Positions 1-8,480 of a stretch of DNA of 64,000 nt are shown here, piece after piece. The position numbers and the translations under genes are program-made. Below the pieces are notes generated by a model, which did not search any database, had not been told where the DNA came from, and worked only from the letters and a program-made list of their open reading frames with translations. Every line of letters starts with the position of its first letter. The stretch's first letter is position 1. This DNA is from Reinekea forsetii (GTDB lineage: Bacteria; Pseudomonadota; Gammaproteobacteria; Pseudomonadales; Natronospirillaceae): contig NZ_CP011797.1 of the NCBI RefSeq assembly GCF_002795845.1, forward strand, positions 2,503,501 to 2,567,500, in the 5' to 3' direction.

Positions 1-215
1 AGCAATCGCGCCATGCGCCCGACATTGCCATTGGCAATAACGCCGTCGATAGTGCCCAGCGGGGTGGTTGTCTGGGCCGGGCGAATGAGTGAGTCGGTTG
101 GCGCGGAAGGTTCTGTTACCGGGGCTGCGACCTCGGTGGGAGCAGCAGCGGGTTCAGAAGTGGAGTTGCACGCAACCAACAATGAAACAAGTATCAGAAC
201 TAAAAACCGCGCCAT
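1..215 (-). CDS. N-terminus of a lipoprotein, cut by the window edge
   Basis: The reverse strand opens with MARFLVLILVSLLVAC, a short basic n-region, a hydrophobic stretch and a lipobox (LVA-C), followed by a low-complexity linker rich in Pro, Ala, Thr and Glu and then a region beginning TPLGTIDGVIANGNVGR. This is a classic type II (lipoprotein) signal, so the product should be a membrane-anchored lipoprotein. I chose the ATG at 215, which has a weak GGGG-type ribosome site; an in-frame ATG at 248 would add 11 residues. The mature domain lies mostly outside the window and is not recognised. A forward ORF across this stretch is a shadow. Confidence 0.6.
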   Translation of the reverse strand, partial: MARFLVLILVSLLVACNSTSEPAAAPTEVAAPVTEPSAPTDSLIRPAQTTTPLGTIDGVIANGNVGRMARL

Positions 216-575
216 ACAACCAACCCCAAATAAACGTTTAACTGCCATTGTTTCAATATGGTCATTCTGACAAACTATAAAGTTATGTGTAGAACTAAGA
301 CAGTACTCTGCAGGTCATTATTGATACTTTTAAAACGGGTGGTTGGTATGACCAATAGGGCATTCGCAATCGCTACACTACTTCGGCTAGACATGCCGTG
401 CCCGAGAACAAATGGCGCGCAACTCGACCCTGCTTGTCACCCGCCAGGGCTTTATAGCGCACCCACCTCCGTGCCAATTCGGGAAAGTGAGCGGAACAAT
501 CCCCAAGAGGTGTAAAATATCCAGTACACTGCTGGCACCCACCGTTCAGCGCTGCTGATCGGGTTATTTTTGCTA

Positions 576-595
576 AAATTAGAATTATCTAATTT
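576..595. promoter_or_regulatory. 20-bp palindrome, candidate operator
   Basis: AAATTAGA-ATTA-TCTAATTT: two perfect 8-base arms around a 4-base centre. The AT-rich symmetric form and the position about 80 bases before a possible promoter of the sulP gene suggest a site for a dimeric repressor. No regulator gene is adjacent, so the protein is unknown. Confidence 0.4.
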
Positions 596-652
596 AGAAT
601 AACAAACACCCTAGCCAGGAGCCGTGCTATTCAGTAAACTGCTACTGTATTT

Positions 653-680
653 TTGTTCTATGGTTAGTCTACTTTAGAAT
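653..680 (+). promoter_or_regulatory. Possible sigma-70 promoter for sulP
   Basis: TTGTTC (653-658) and TAGAAT (675-680) are spaced by 16 bases, a fair match to -35 and -10 elements. Transcription would start about 70 bases before the sulP ATG. This rests on sequence match only. Confidence 0.3.
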
Positions 681-757
681 ATAGGGAGATAGGGCGTGCC
701 AAGTCGGTCGTTACCATAGATCCGACACCCGTTTCGACAACAGCATAGGTTTAAACC

Positions 758-2506
758 ATGAGGCTCAATGTGAAAGCACTCGAAAAAATCCAAGGCAACG
801 ATCTGATGCAGGGCGTCCTGACATTGGTGTTCACCAGCCGCTATGGCAAAACCCTGCTGCTGCGCGACTTCAATGCCGCCATTATCGTTACCCTAATGTT
901 GATCCCGCAAAGCCTAGCCTATGCGCTGGTTGCCGGTCTGCCGCCCGAAGCCGGACTCTATGCCTCAATCTTACCGCTGATCGCCTATGCCTTATTCGGC
1001 ACCAGTGCTGCATTGGCAGTAGGGCCGGTTGCCATTGTCAGCCTGCTCACCGCCAATACGCTGATGCCCATGGCCACACTGGGCTCTCCCGAATACGTTC
1101 AATTGGCCCTGCTCTTGGCCATGCTGGTGGGATTTTTCTATCTGATAATGGGGGTGTTTCGCCTCGGCTTTATTACCCAGCTGCTGAGCTACCCGGTGAT
1201 GAAGGGCTTTATTACCGCCTCCTCGTTGTTGATTATCGTCGGTCAGATTAAACCGCTTACGGGTATTTCCATGGTCCGGGGCAATCTATTCGAGCGGCTG
1301 CATTCACTCGACTTCACAACGCTGCACGGTTTGTCGGCCCTGATGGGTGGCCTGGCCCTGGTGATCCTGTTTTGGGTGCGCAGTCAGGGCGGTGCCGCCC
1401 TCTTTCAAACTTTATTTGGTGCCTATTCGGCGACCCTGCGTCGCCTCTTGCCCATGCTGTTGATTCTTATCGCGGCCCTGGTTACCGCTGGCTTCGGCCT
1501 GCAAGATCAGGGCATGGCCACCGTCGGCAAATTACCCCAGGGGCTGCCATCGCTGTCGTTGCCGAGCTTCGATTGGTCGTTGATCGCGCAACTGGCGCTG
1601 CCAGCCTTTATTATCACCATGATTGGTATGGCCGAATCCATCGCCGTGGCTCAGACCCTAGGCGCCGTAAAACGCCAGCGAGTTAACCCCAACCGCGAAC
1701 TGCTCGGTTTGGGCGCGGCCAATATTGCCGCCGGCTTCAGTGGCGGCTTTCCGGTCACCGGGGGCATGGCCCGCTCGGTCGTCAATGCCGATGCCGGTGC
1801 TGAAACCCCGCTGGCCGGCGCGATGACCGCGGTCCTATTGAGCCTGGGCATTCTGTTCTTAACCCCCTGGTTGTCCTATATTCCGATTCCGGTTCTGGCG
1901 GCGACCATTATTGTTGCGGTGAGTCAGTTATTGGAATTCCCCTCGATGCTCAAGTTGTTGGGCATGAACCGCATCGATGGTCTGATCAGCTGGCTCACTG
2001 CCGCGTTGGTTTTGTTTTGGGAAGTCGAGGCCGGTCTATTGGTCGGGGTCGCGGCATCCATTGTCTGGCTGCTGGCCAACCATCGCCAACCCTATCTCGC
2101 CGAGTTGGGCCTGATCCCCGATACCGAACGCTTCAAGAACATCAACCACGCGCAAACCCAGACCCTGGAGCATTGTTTGTTTGTGCGCATCGATGAAAGC
2201 ATTACCTTTATCAATGCCAGTGTTCTGGAGCAGTCGCTACTGGCGAAGGTGGCCGATCACAAAGGCTTGAGCAACCTTATTATCGTCGCCTCCGGCATCC
2301 ATAATATAGACGCCACCGGCGCCCATATGTTGACCCGGTTTAGCCAAGAGATGGCGACGGCGGGCCTAAATCTCTATCTGACCGATGTGAAGGTGCCGCT
2401 GGCTAAACAGTTTGCCAATTTCAAACTCTTTGCCGATAACCCAGACGGCATTGGCTACTCCAGCATCGATCTGTATCGCAAATTGGCCGCGGAACAGCAG
2501 GACTAA
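758..2506 (+). CDS. SulP/SLC26-family anion transporter with STAS domain
   Basis: A 582-residue inner-membrane protein. Residues about 35-440 are a chain of hydrophobic helices with the SulP hallmark PQSLAYALVAGLPPEAGLYA near the N-terminus and a GGFPVTGGMARS segment. Residues about 465-575 form a cytoplasmic STAS domain with the conserved NIDATG turn. Family members carry sulfate, bicarbonate or other anions by proton or sodium coupling; the substrate cannot be read here, though a sulfate exporter or importer would fit a sulfur-oxidising host. The ATG at 758 has only a weak AGG ribosome site. A stem-loop follows at 2525. Confidence 0.9.
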   Translation: MRLNVKALEKIQGNDLMQGVLTLVFTSRYGKTLLLRDFNAAIIVTLMLIPQSLAYALVAGLPPEAGLYASILPLIAYALFGTSAALAVGPVAIVSLLTANTLMPMATLGSPEYVQLALLLAMLVGFFYLIMGVFRLGFITQLLSYPVMKGFITASSLLIIVGQIKPLTGISMVRGNLFERLHSLDFTTLHGLSALMGGLALVILFWVRSQGGAALFQTLFGAYSATLRRLLPMLLILIAALVTAGFGLQDQGMATVGKLPQGLPSLSLPSFDWSLIAQLALPAFIITMIGMAESIAVAQTLGAVKRQRVNPNRELLGLGAANIAAGFSGGFPVTGGMARSVVNADAGAETPLAGAMTAVLLSLGILFLTPWLSYIPIPVLAATIIVAVSQLLEFPSMLKLLGMNRIDGLISWLTAALVLFWEVEAGLLVGVAASIVWLLANHRQPYLAELGLIPDTERFKNINHAQTQTLEHCLFVRIDESITFINASVLEQSLLAKVADHKGLSNLIIVASGIHNIDATGAHMLTRFSQEMATAGLNLYLTDVKVPLAKQFANFKLFADNPDGIGYSSIDLYRKLAAEQQD

Positions 2507-2524
2507 TCCACGTCCAGGGATCCG

Positions 2525-2550
2525 TTACTACCCAGCTAGGGTAGTAATTT
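2525..2550 (+). terminator. Hairpin terminator after sulP
   Basis: TTACTACCC, a 5-base loop, then GGGTAGTAA: a perfect 9-bp stem followed by TTT. It sits 19 bases after the sulP stop and before the separate kefB-like gene. The U-tract is short, so efficiency is uncertain. Confidence 0.6.
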
Positions 2551-2683
2551 GATTCCTGGGATCCACTACCTGAGCCGGCACTGCGCTCAATGCGTTAGCC
2601 CCCGAGTTCACACCTTACCGTCCGATCACCTTTTCCCGCTATACTCCAGCCTATCGTCACTGCGCTAATGGAAAACCCCTAAC

Positions 2684-4579
2684 ATGACCGATGTGCTCCT
2701 GTTGACCTTTGTATTTTTAATAGCCGGTGTCGTCGCGGTGCCTATTGCCACTCGGCTGGGGTTGGGCTCAGTGTTGGGCTATCTGATCGCCGGCATCGCC
2801 ATCAGCCCCCTGTTGTCTTGGCTGCATGTCGATCTAGTGTCGATCCAGCACTTTGCCGAATTTGGTGTAGTGATGATGCTGTTCCTGGTCGGCCTGGAAC
2901 TGGAACCCAAGCTGCTCTGGCAGATGCGCCACAAGTTACTCGGCCTCGGCGGCTTACAGGTGACTGGCACCACCCTGGCGGTGATGTCGATCGCAATGCT
3001 GCTTGGACAGCCGTGGAGCGTTGCCTTGGCCATCGGTCTTGTCCTTGCCTTGTCGTCAACGGCGATTGTGCTGCAAACACTGAACGAGAAGAACCTGATT
3101 AAAAGCGACGGTGGTCAGGCCAGCTTCGCCGTTCTGTTGTTTCAAGATATAGCCGTTATCCCGATGCTCGCATTAATCCCATTACTGGCTTTATCCGAGC
3201 TGGTCGCCCCCGGCGCATCGGCGCAAGATCTTTCAGCAGGCGAGCATGCCACATCGCTCAGCCTAGTAGCCGGCCTAAGTGGCTGGCAAAGAGCCTTGGT
3301 GACCGTTGCAGCCATCGCCTTTGTGCTCTTTGTCGGCAGCTACCTGACGCGGCCATTGTTTCGTTTTATTGCCAGCGCGCGCTTACCCGAACTCTTTACC
3401 GCGACCGCCCTATTGATGGTGATCGGCATCGCCCTATTGATGACACTGGTCGGTCTCTCCCCCGCCCTAGGTACTTTTTTAGCCGGGGTGGTGCTGGCTA
3501 ACAGCGAATACCGCCATGAACTGGAATCGGATATAGCACCATTCAAGGGCCTGTTGCTCGGACTGTTTTTTATCACCATCGGGGCCAACATCAACCTAGA
3601 TCTGCTGTTCGATAACGCCACGAACGTGCTCGCCCTGACCCTTGGCTTGGTGGCGCTCAAGGCCGGCATATTGTTGGTCTTAGGCTGGGTCTTTAAGGTG
3701 CGCGGCGCCGATCGCTGGTTGATGGCGCTGTCACTGGCGCAGGCCGGCGAATTCGGTTTTGTACTCCTTTCCTTTACTGTGGCCAGTTCGGTCATTCCAG
3801 CGGCAATCGCCGACCTGCTGATGCTGGTTGTCGCCCTATCGATGATGATTACCCCGCTGCTGTTTATCGTGTTTGATCGCGTGATCGAACCGCGCTTTGC
3901 CAACGGCCAAGAAAGAGAGATGGATGAGATAAGCGAACAACATGACATCATTATCATCGGCCACGGCCGGGTCGGTGGCATCGTCAACCGCATGATGGGT
4001 GCGGCCGGCTACAAGACCACGGTTATCGATTACAGCTCCGGTCAGTTGGAGATGTTGCGCACCATCGGTTTACGCGTCTTTTTTGGCGACGGCAGCCGGT
4101 CCGACCTGTTGCATTCGGCCGGTATCGAAAAGGCCGCGCTGCTGGTTGTGGCCATCGATGGTAAAGAGCAAATTACCGAACTGGTCGGGCACGTGATCAA
4201 GGCATACCCCAACCTGCATGTCTTGGCCCGGGCCGTCGATCGTAATCATGTTTATGATCTTTGGGCTGTGGGTTGTCGCGATATAGTCCGAGAAACCTAT
4301 GACAGTTCAATCCGCATGGGTCGTTCGGCCTTTCAAGCATTGGGCATCAAACCGGAGCGGGCGGCGCTGATGGCGGATCAATTTGATCGCCGCGACCGAC
4401 AAGCGATGATCGATTCCGCGCAGCTGTATCGCAAGGATGTTCCGCTCAGCCAGAACGCGCCCTTTCTTGCCAAGATCAAGGAGCTGTTGGCCGAGGCGGA
4501 GAACGACTTACTCTGCCATCGCGACAGCAATCCGGCCGACCGGCCAAGCCCCTCTGCGGCTCAAGAACCCAAGCCATAA
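2684..4579 (+). CDS. CPA2-type cation:proton antiporter, KefB/KefC-like
   Basis: A 631-residue protein with about twelve membrane helices (residues 1-390) of the CPA2 sodium/proton exchanger fold, including AVLLFQDIAVIPMLALIPLL, followed by an RCK (TrkA-N) domain from about 418 with the Rossmann motif GHGRVGG and a dinucleotide-binding acidic residue after VID. Such proteins export K+ or Na+ against protons under nucleotide or glutathione control. The length and layout match KefB/KefC/YbaL proteins, but no KefF/KefG ancillary gene is adjacent, so the exact subtype is open. It is transcribed alone after the sulP terminator and converges on glnN. Confidence 0.88.
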   Translation: MTDVLLLTFVFLIAGVVAVPIATRLGLGSVLGYLIAGIAISPLLSWLHVDLVSIQHFAEFGVVMMLFLVGLELEPKLLWQMRHKLLGLGGLQVTGTTLAVMSIAMLLGQPWSVALAIGLVLALSSTAIVLQTLNEKNLIKSDGGQASFAVLLFQDIAVIPMLALIPLLALSELVAPGASAQDLSAGEHATSLSLVAGLSGWQRALVTVAAIAFVLFVGSYLTRPLFRFIASARLPELFTATALLMVIGIALLMTLVGLSPALGTFLAGVVLANSEYRHELESDIAPFKGLLLGLFFITIGANINLDLLFDNATNVLALTLGLVALKAGILLVLGWVFKVRGADRWLMALSLAQAGEFGFVLLSFTVASSVIPAAIADLLMLVVALSMMITPLLFIVFDRVIEPRFANGQEREMDEISEQHDIIIIGHGRVGGIVNRMMGAAGYKTTVIDYSSGQLEMLRTIGLRVFFGDGSRSDLLHSAGIEKAALLVVAIDGKEQITELVGHVIKAYPNLHVLARAVDRNHVYDLWAVGCRDIVRETYDSSIRMGRSAFQALGIKPERAALMADQFDRRDRQAMIDSAQLYRKDVPLSQNAPFLAKIKELLAEAENDLLCHRDSNPADRPSPSAAQEPKP

Positions 4580-4613
4580 CCCGCTCAGACCAAGAGGGCA
4601 CAAACCTCAGCCA

Positions 4614-4640
4614 TAAAAAAAGCAGCCTTTAAGGCTGCTT
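4614..4640 (-). terminator. Rho-independent terminator of glnN
   Basis: Read on the reverse strand, AAGCAGCC, a TTAAA loop and GGCTGCTT form a perfect 8-bp stem followed by a run of seven Ts. It ends the leftward glnN transcript about 70 bases after the stop codon. On the forward strand the hairpin lacks a U-tract, so it is less likely to stop the kefB-like gene. Confidence 0.8.
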
Positions 4641-4708
4641 CGATTGCACTGCACAGGTTCAGGCGCGGCTAAGTTAAAGCCTTAGCCGGTTGAATCCTGG
4701 GTGACCGA

Positions 4709-6883
4709 CTATTTGATAAAGAGCATTTCGCGGTATTTCGCCAAAGGCCACAGGTCATCGGAGACAATCATTTCCAAAGCATCGGCATGGCTGCGGACCG
4801 TTTCCATCAACACCAGTACGGTGGTGCACAAGAACGTCATATGGGCATGGGCGTCGGCAAAGTCATGCTCGCCTAAAGCTGTTTGCAGTTGAGTCACCGC
4901 AGCCATCATGGCGTTGGTTTCGGCGCTAACGGTTTTGGCGACCGAGTTATCGAGTTCGACACCCATGGCCGATAGGCCTGCGGCAGTCTGGCCGAGCGTC
5001 GACAGATAGCTGATCGCGGCAGGATAAATGCTGGTAGTGGCTATCTCGGCCACCAATTTCGCTTCAACCTCAACCGTCAAGACGTACTGCTCGGCGTAGA
5101 CTTCATAGCGGCTGGCCAATTCAACCGGCGTTAATACCCCAGTCTTATCGAACAGATCGATCACGTCCGGTGCCAAGAAGGCTTGTAGAGCATCCGGTGT
5201 GGTTGGAATATTTTTCAGGCCGCGTTCTTCAACCGCCATCTTATGCCAATCTGACGAATAGCCGTCACCACCAAAGATCACATTGCCATGATCGTTGAGC
5301 AATGCTTTCAAAACATTGGTGACTGCAGCAGTCTGTTCGACACCGGCCTTCAATTCAGTTTCCAAGGCTGCCGCAATCCATTCCAGCGAGTCAGCCAGGA
5401 TGGTATTCATCGCCACTAGCGGGCCCGACACAGACTGTGACGAACCAACAGCGCGGAACTCAAATCGGTTACCAGTAAAGGCGAACGGTGAAGTACGGTT
5501 ACGATCGCCGGGATCGCGTTTGAATTTCAGTATCTGAGACAGACCTGAATCCATAAAGCCGCCATCGGAGACTGCATCGAGCTTACCATCTTTAATATCG
5601 CTGAAGACCTGCTCCAACTGATCACCCAAATAGACCGACAGAATGGCCGGTGGTGCCTCGTTAGCACCCAAGCGATGGTCGTTAGAAGCGGTTGCAATAA
5701 CGGCCCGTAACAGCGGTCCATGTTTATGAACGCCGCGGATGACCGCGCCGCAGAACAGCAGGAAGTTGAGGTTTTGATGCGGCGTATTGCCCGGATCCAA
5801 CAGATTACCCTGGGTGGAGTTGCCCACAGACCAGTTAACATGCTTGCCCGAACCGTTTAAGCCTGCGAACGGCTTTTCATGCAACAAACACAAGAAACCA
5901 TGTTCCTTGGCAGTCTGCTTCATCACGGTCATCAGCAATTGCTGATGGTCAGCGGCGACGTTCGCAGCTTCATAGTAAGGCGCAATTTCAAACTGGCCAG
6001 GCGCCACTTCGTTGTGGTGCGTTTTAGCCGGTATACCGAGCTTGTAGAGTTTGTTCTCGAAGTCTTGCATAAAGACTTGTACACGTGCCGGAATGGCACC
6101 GAAATAATGATCATCAAACTGCTGGCCTTTGGCCGGCGCGGCGCCAAACAGGGTGCGTCCGGCTAACAGCAGATCGGGACGGCTATTGGCAAAGTTAGCA
6201 TCAACTAGGAAGTATTCTTGCTCGGCACCACAGCTTGAATTCAGCGGCGCGATCTCAGCCTCGCCCATTAGCGCCAACACCTTGTGTGCTGCGGTGTTCA
6301 TCGCGGCGTTGGAGCGCAACAGAGGAATCTTCTTGTCTAGTGCTTCACCGGTCCAAGACATAAAGATGCTCGGTATCATCAGTGTCGAACCGTTATCGGT
6401 GTTCATAATATAAGCTGGGCTAGTTGGATCCCAGGCGGTATAACCACGTGCCGCGTTGGTCATCCGCAAACTGCCGTTCGGGAACGAGGAACCGTCGGGC
6501 TCACCCTTAATTAACAGGCTGCCGGTAAACTCATTGATGGCGTGGCCATCTGGGTTGGTAACAATAAAACCATCGTGCTTTTCAGCCGTTGCATTGGTCA
6601 TCGGATAAAAAATGTGCGAGAAAAACTTGGCGCCCTTGGCCATGGCCCAATCTTTCATCGCTGACGCCACTATATCGGCCGTCGCGTTATCCAACGTCGC
6701 TCCAGTCTTGACTGTCTTCTTAATAGCCTTGAAGGCATTTTTAGACAGCGCTTCTTCCATTGACGCCAGGTTAAATACATCGCTGGCCCAGATGTCTTTC
6801 ATCGACTCAGGCATCGATACCGACAGCGGTGCACGGTTGGTGATATGGGATATAGCGTCTAAACGGGATTGATTGCCAGCCAT
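4709..6883 (-). CDS. glnN: Type III glutamine synthetase
   Basis: A 724-residue protein with the size and N-terminus of the GSIII family (about 700-730 residues), far longer than GlnA type I. It catalyses ATP-dependent amidation of glutamate to glutamine in the cytoplasm. Visible family segments include CGAEQEYFLVD (metal-binding Glu), HHNEVAPGQFE, NGSGKHVNWSVG (glutamate/ATP loop) and NRTSPFAFTGNRFEFRAVGS. The ATG at 6883 follows TTGAGG with good spacing. GSIII often serves as an alternative enzyme under nitrogen limitation, which fits the NtrC-like site and sigma-54-like promoter found upstream. The gene is monocistronic. Confidence 0.95.
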   Translation of the reverse strand: MAGNQSRLDAISHITNRAPLSVSMPESMKDIWASDVFNLASMEEALSKNAFKAIKKTVKTGATLDNATADIVASAMKDWAMAKGAKFFSHIFYPMTNATAEKHDGFIVTNPDGHAINEFTGSLLIKGEPDGSSFPNGSLRMTNAARGYTAWDPTSPAYIMNTDNGSTLMIPSIFMSWTGEALDKKIPLLRSNAAMNTAAHKVLALMGEAEIAPLNSSCGAEQEYFLVDANFANSRPDLLLAGRTLFGAAPAKGQQFDDHYFGAIPARVQVFMQDFENKLYKLGIPAKTHHNEVAPGQFEIAPYYEAANVAADHQQLLMTVMKQTAKEHGFLCLLHEKPFAGLNGSGKHVNWSVGNSTQGNLLDPGNTPHQNLNFLLFCGAVIRGVHKHGPLLRAVIATASNDHRLGANEAPPAILSVYLGDQLEQVFSDIKDGKLDAVSDGGFMDSGLSQILKFKRDPGDRNRTSPFAFTGNRFEFRAVGSSQSVSGPLVAMNTILADSLEWIAAALETELKAGVEQTAAVTNVLKALLNDHGNVIFGGDGYSSDWHKMAVEERGLKNIPTTPDALQAFLAPDVIDLFDKTGVLTPVELASRYEVYAEQYVLTVEVEAKLVAEIATTSIYPAAISYLSTLGQTAAGLSAMGVELDNSVAKTVSAETNAMMAAVTQLQTALGEHDFADAHAHMTFLCTTVLVLMETVRSHADALEMIVSDDLWPLAKYREMLFIK

Positions 6884-7031
6884 CTAAAAAAGTCCTCAAA
6901 ATAATTAGCGAAATTAGTTCTCTTTTTGACCATGAGCAGTAAACAAGCACTCTAAGAGTCTCTGTCACCACCGCGGCGCCAGCCAACGAGGGCTGTCAGA
7001 TCGCAGGGTCAAGAAGAGCTAGCATCAATAA

Positions 7032-7048
7032 AGCAAAAATCAAACCAA
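7032..7048 (-). promoter_or_regulatory. Candidate sigma-54 promoter of glnN
   Basis: Reverse strand TTGGTTTGATTTTTGCT has GG and GC exactly 10 bases apart with a TTTGC -12 element, the essential sigma-54 pattern, although the CAC after GG is missing. The start would be near 7021, giving a leader of about 138 bases before the glnN ATG. Confidence 0.4.
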
Positions 7049-7141
7049 CAGGCGAAAAACCGCGCTGCTGCGCATGGCAAGGCCCTATGGCGGGGCTCGA
7101 CAGCGGCTTCGTATCTCGATGTAATCGTCGCTGGCTAGAAT

Positions 7142-7158
7142 TGCACCAATTTAATGCA
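7142..7158. promoter_or_regulatory. ntrC site: Candidate NtrC (NRI) enhancer site for glnN
   Basis: TGCACCAATTTAATGCA matches 15 of 17 positions of the enteric NtrC consensus TGCACCA-N3-TGGTGCA. It lies about 130 bases upstream of the inferred sigma-54 start, where NtrC enhancers usually sit. Nitrogen control of glnN is the natural reading. Confidence 0.55.
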
Positions 7159-8006
7159 CCCGGGCATATTTTGCGCATCATTGTAGTGCGTCTAGGCTCT
7201 GCTGCCCCGTCTTAGACTGCTTTGGAGTCAGGTATGAGTGTCCAAATCAGCTAGTTCGATCGAAATTAGTCTTGCTAAGCAGCTGTTTGTCCTAGAAAAA
7301 AGTGCGCAGAGACCGTTATCCGGGCTTCCAGGCCAGATTAGGATTGAGTTTGCAGATTTCACTCGGACGCACCAATACGGCATGGACTTACTCGATCGAG
7401 CTAAAAAAGCACCAAGATAGTGCCTAAGGCCAATAATGAGGGACACTCGGCTCGGCTGGAGCAAAACCCGGCGTCAGCAGCCTTATAGCCGTCCTACTCG
7501 CCAGTGCCAGGGCTTGACTGTAACCGCTGATAAGATCGGTGACCGATCAATACTGAGTGTCCACCTGCACGTTTAATACAGCTGGGCCAAGAATCAGCCT
7601 CACTTGTCGCTCTCGGTTGCGAACAATACTCTTCCAATCGGTTGGCAGCAGACCCTATGGTCTATAACTTGCGTTGAAGCTCCGTGTTTGAAAAGCCAGC
7701 GGCCCCGCCCCCTGGCCTAGCGCGGTTACAAAATCTAAAACAGCGATTGGGCCTGGCCTTTATCGGGTGATATGAAAAAGCCTCCAGCAAAAAAAATCGA
7801 TAACAAAAAAAATCAATCAGCGATCTAAAAAATTTCATTTATTTATTTTTTTATTTTTATCTTTATTTTTATTTGCTTTATCACATTAGTTATTCTTACT
7901 ATGGGATTGTCTGGCGGCGACTGCCGATTAATTTTATCCAGACAGGTTAACCGGTGAAAAAGGATTGGGCGCCAGCCCGCAGTCACTGACATAAAAAGGA
8001 GTCCGT

Positions 8007-8480
8007 ATGAACCACGATATCGAAAGCCCTCTGGCAGTTTGCTCAGAAATTGATGCCACTCGACTTACCGATTCTGCGCGTCTGGGCATGGTCACGGACC
8101 TGGCATTGCATCAGGATGAGCTGTCGGAAATCTCCATTCCACAGTTGGTCAATAGGGTCTGCGCGGCTGCACGTATTCATCAGACACGCTTCTTCTTCGA
8201 TTTTAAAAATAGACCCTATGCTTATGTTAGCTGGGCACATTTTAATGAACAGCAACATCGTCAACTATTGGCGCACAACTCTGGCGAGCTGGAACAACCC
8301 GAACGGTTTTTTATCCCGCGGGACGCGCCCTATCTGTGGTTTTACGATCTTATTTGCCCCTTTTCGAGCCCCTTGCAGATTTTCAAGACGCTTAAAGAGT
8401 CAATGCCCACCTTTGCAATGGCCCACCTGCTGCAACGCTCGGAACTCGACGAGCACAAACGCATCAGGAGGATATGGTAA
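8007..8480 (+). CDS. HlyC-like (RTX toxin-activating) lysine acyltransferase homologue A
   Basis: A 157-residue protein of the HlyC/ToxC family, which moves fatty acyl chains from acyl-ACP to internal lysines of RTX toxins in the cytoplasm. Family features are LGMV at 26-29, RPYAYVSWAHFN at 69-80 and WFYDLICPFS at 111-120, which carries Asp114 equivalent to the catalytic Asp of HlyC. The family's S-x-x-H site aligns with Gln36 and Leu39 here, so the catalytic His appears lost; the nearest His is residue 35. AAGGAG lies just before the ATG. The gene overlaps the next by one base (TAATG), so the two are co-translated. No RTX gene or type I secretion gene is seen nearby. Confidence 0.75.
   Translation: MNHDIESPLAVCSEIDATRLTDSARLGMVTDLALHQDELSEISIPQLVNRVCAAARIHQTRFFFDFKNRPYAYVSWAHFNEQQHRQLLAHNSGELEQPERFFIPRDAPYLWFYDLICPFSSPLQIFKTLKESMPTFAMAHLLQRSELDEHKRIRRIW

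Larger units (their letters stand above)
249..757. other. Intergenic control region between divergent genes
   Basis: About 500 bases with no convincing gene lie between the leftward lipoprotein and the rightward sulP gene. A short forward ORF (258-515) has no ribosome site and no recognisable product. The right half is AT-rich and holds a perfect palindrome at 576-595 and a possible promoter at 653-680. Confidence 0.5.
6884..8006. other. 1.1-kb gap between glnN and the acyltransferase pair
   Basis: No convincing gene is seen. Short ORFs at 6996-7181 (-), 7228-7464 (-) and 7238-7420 (+) lack ribosome sites and recognisable products. The left part carries the glnN control sites. 7180-7780 may contain decayed coding sequence but I recognise no family. 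7785-7875 is a strongly AT-biased stretch, purine-rich then T-rich, directly before the promoter area of the HlyC-like genes. Confidence 0.5.

Noticed and set aside
13-270. Forward ORF of 85 residues at the left edge
   Set aside because: It is the antisense shadow of the leftward lipoprotein, whose signal peptide and lipobox are clear.
3340-3993. 217-residue reverse ORF inside the kefB-like gene
   Set aside because: Composition is Ser/Arg-rich as expected for antisense of a membrane protein; the forward gene is well supported.
7160-7190. Second NtrC-like half-sites TGCGC and GTGCG near 7171-7191
   Set aside because: The spacing is 19 instead of 17 bases and the arms differ from the consensus, so it was not called.
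7228-7464. Short ORFs on both strands in the glnN-hlyC gap
   Set aside because: No ribosome sites, no recognisable domains, and the two strands compete for the same bases.
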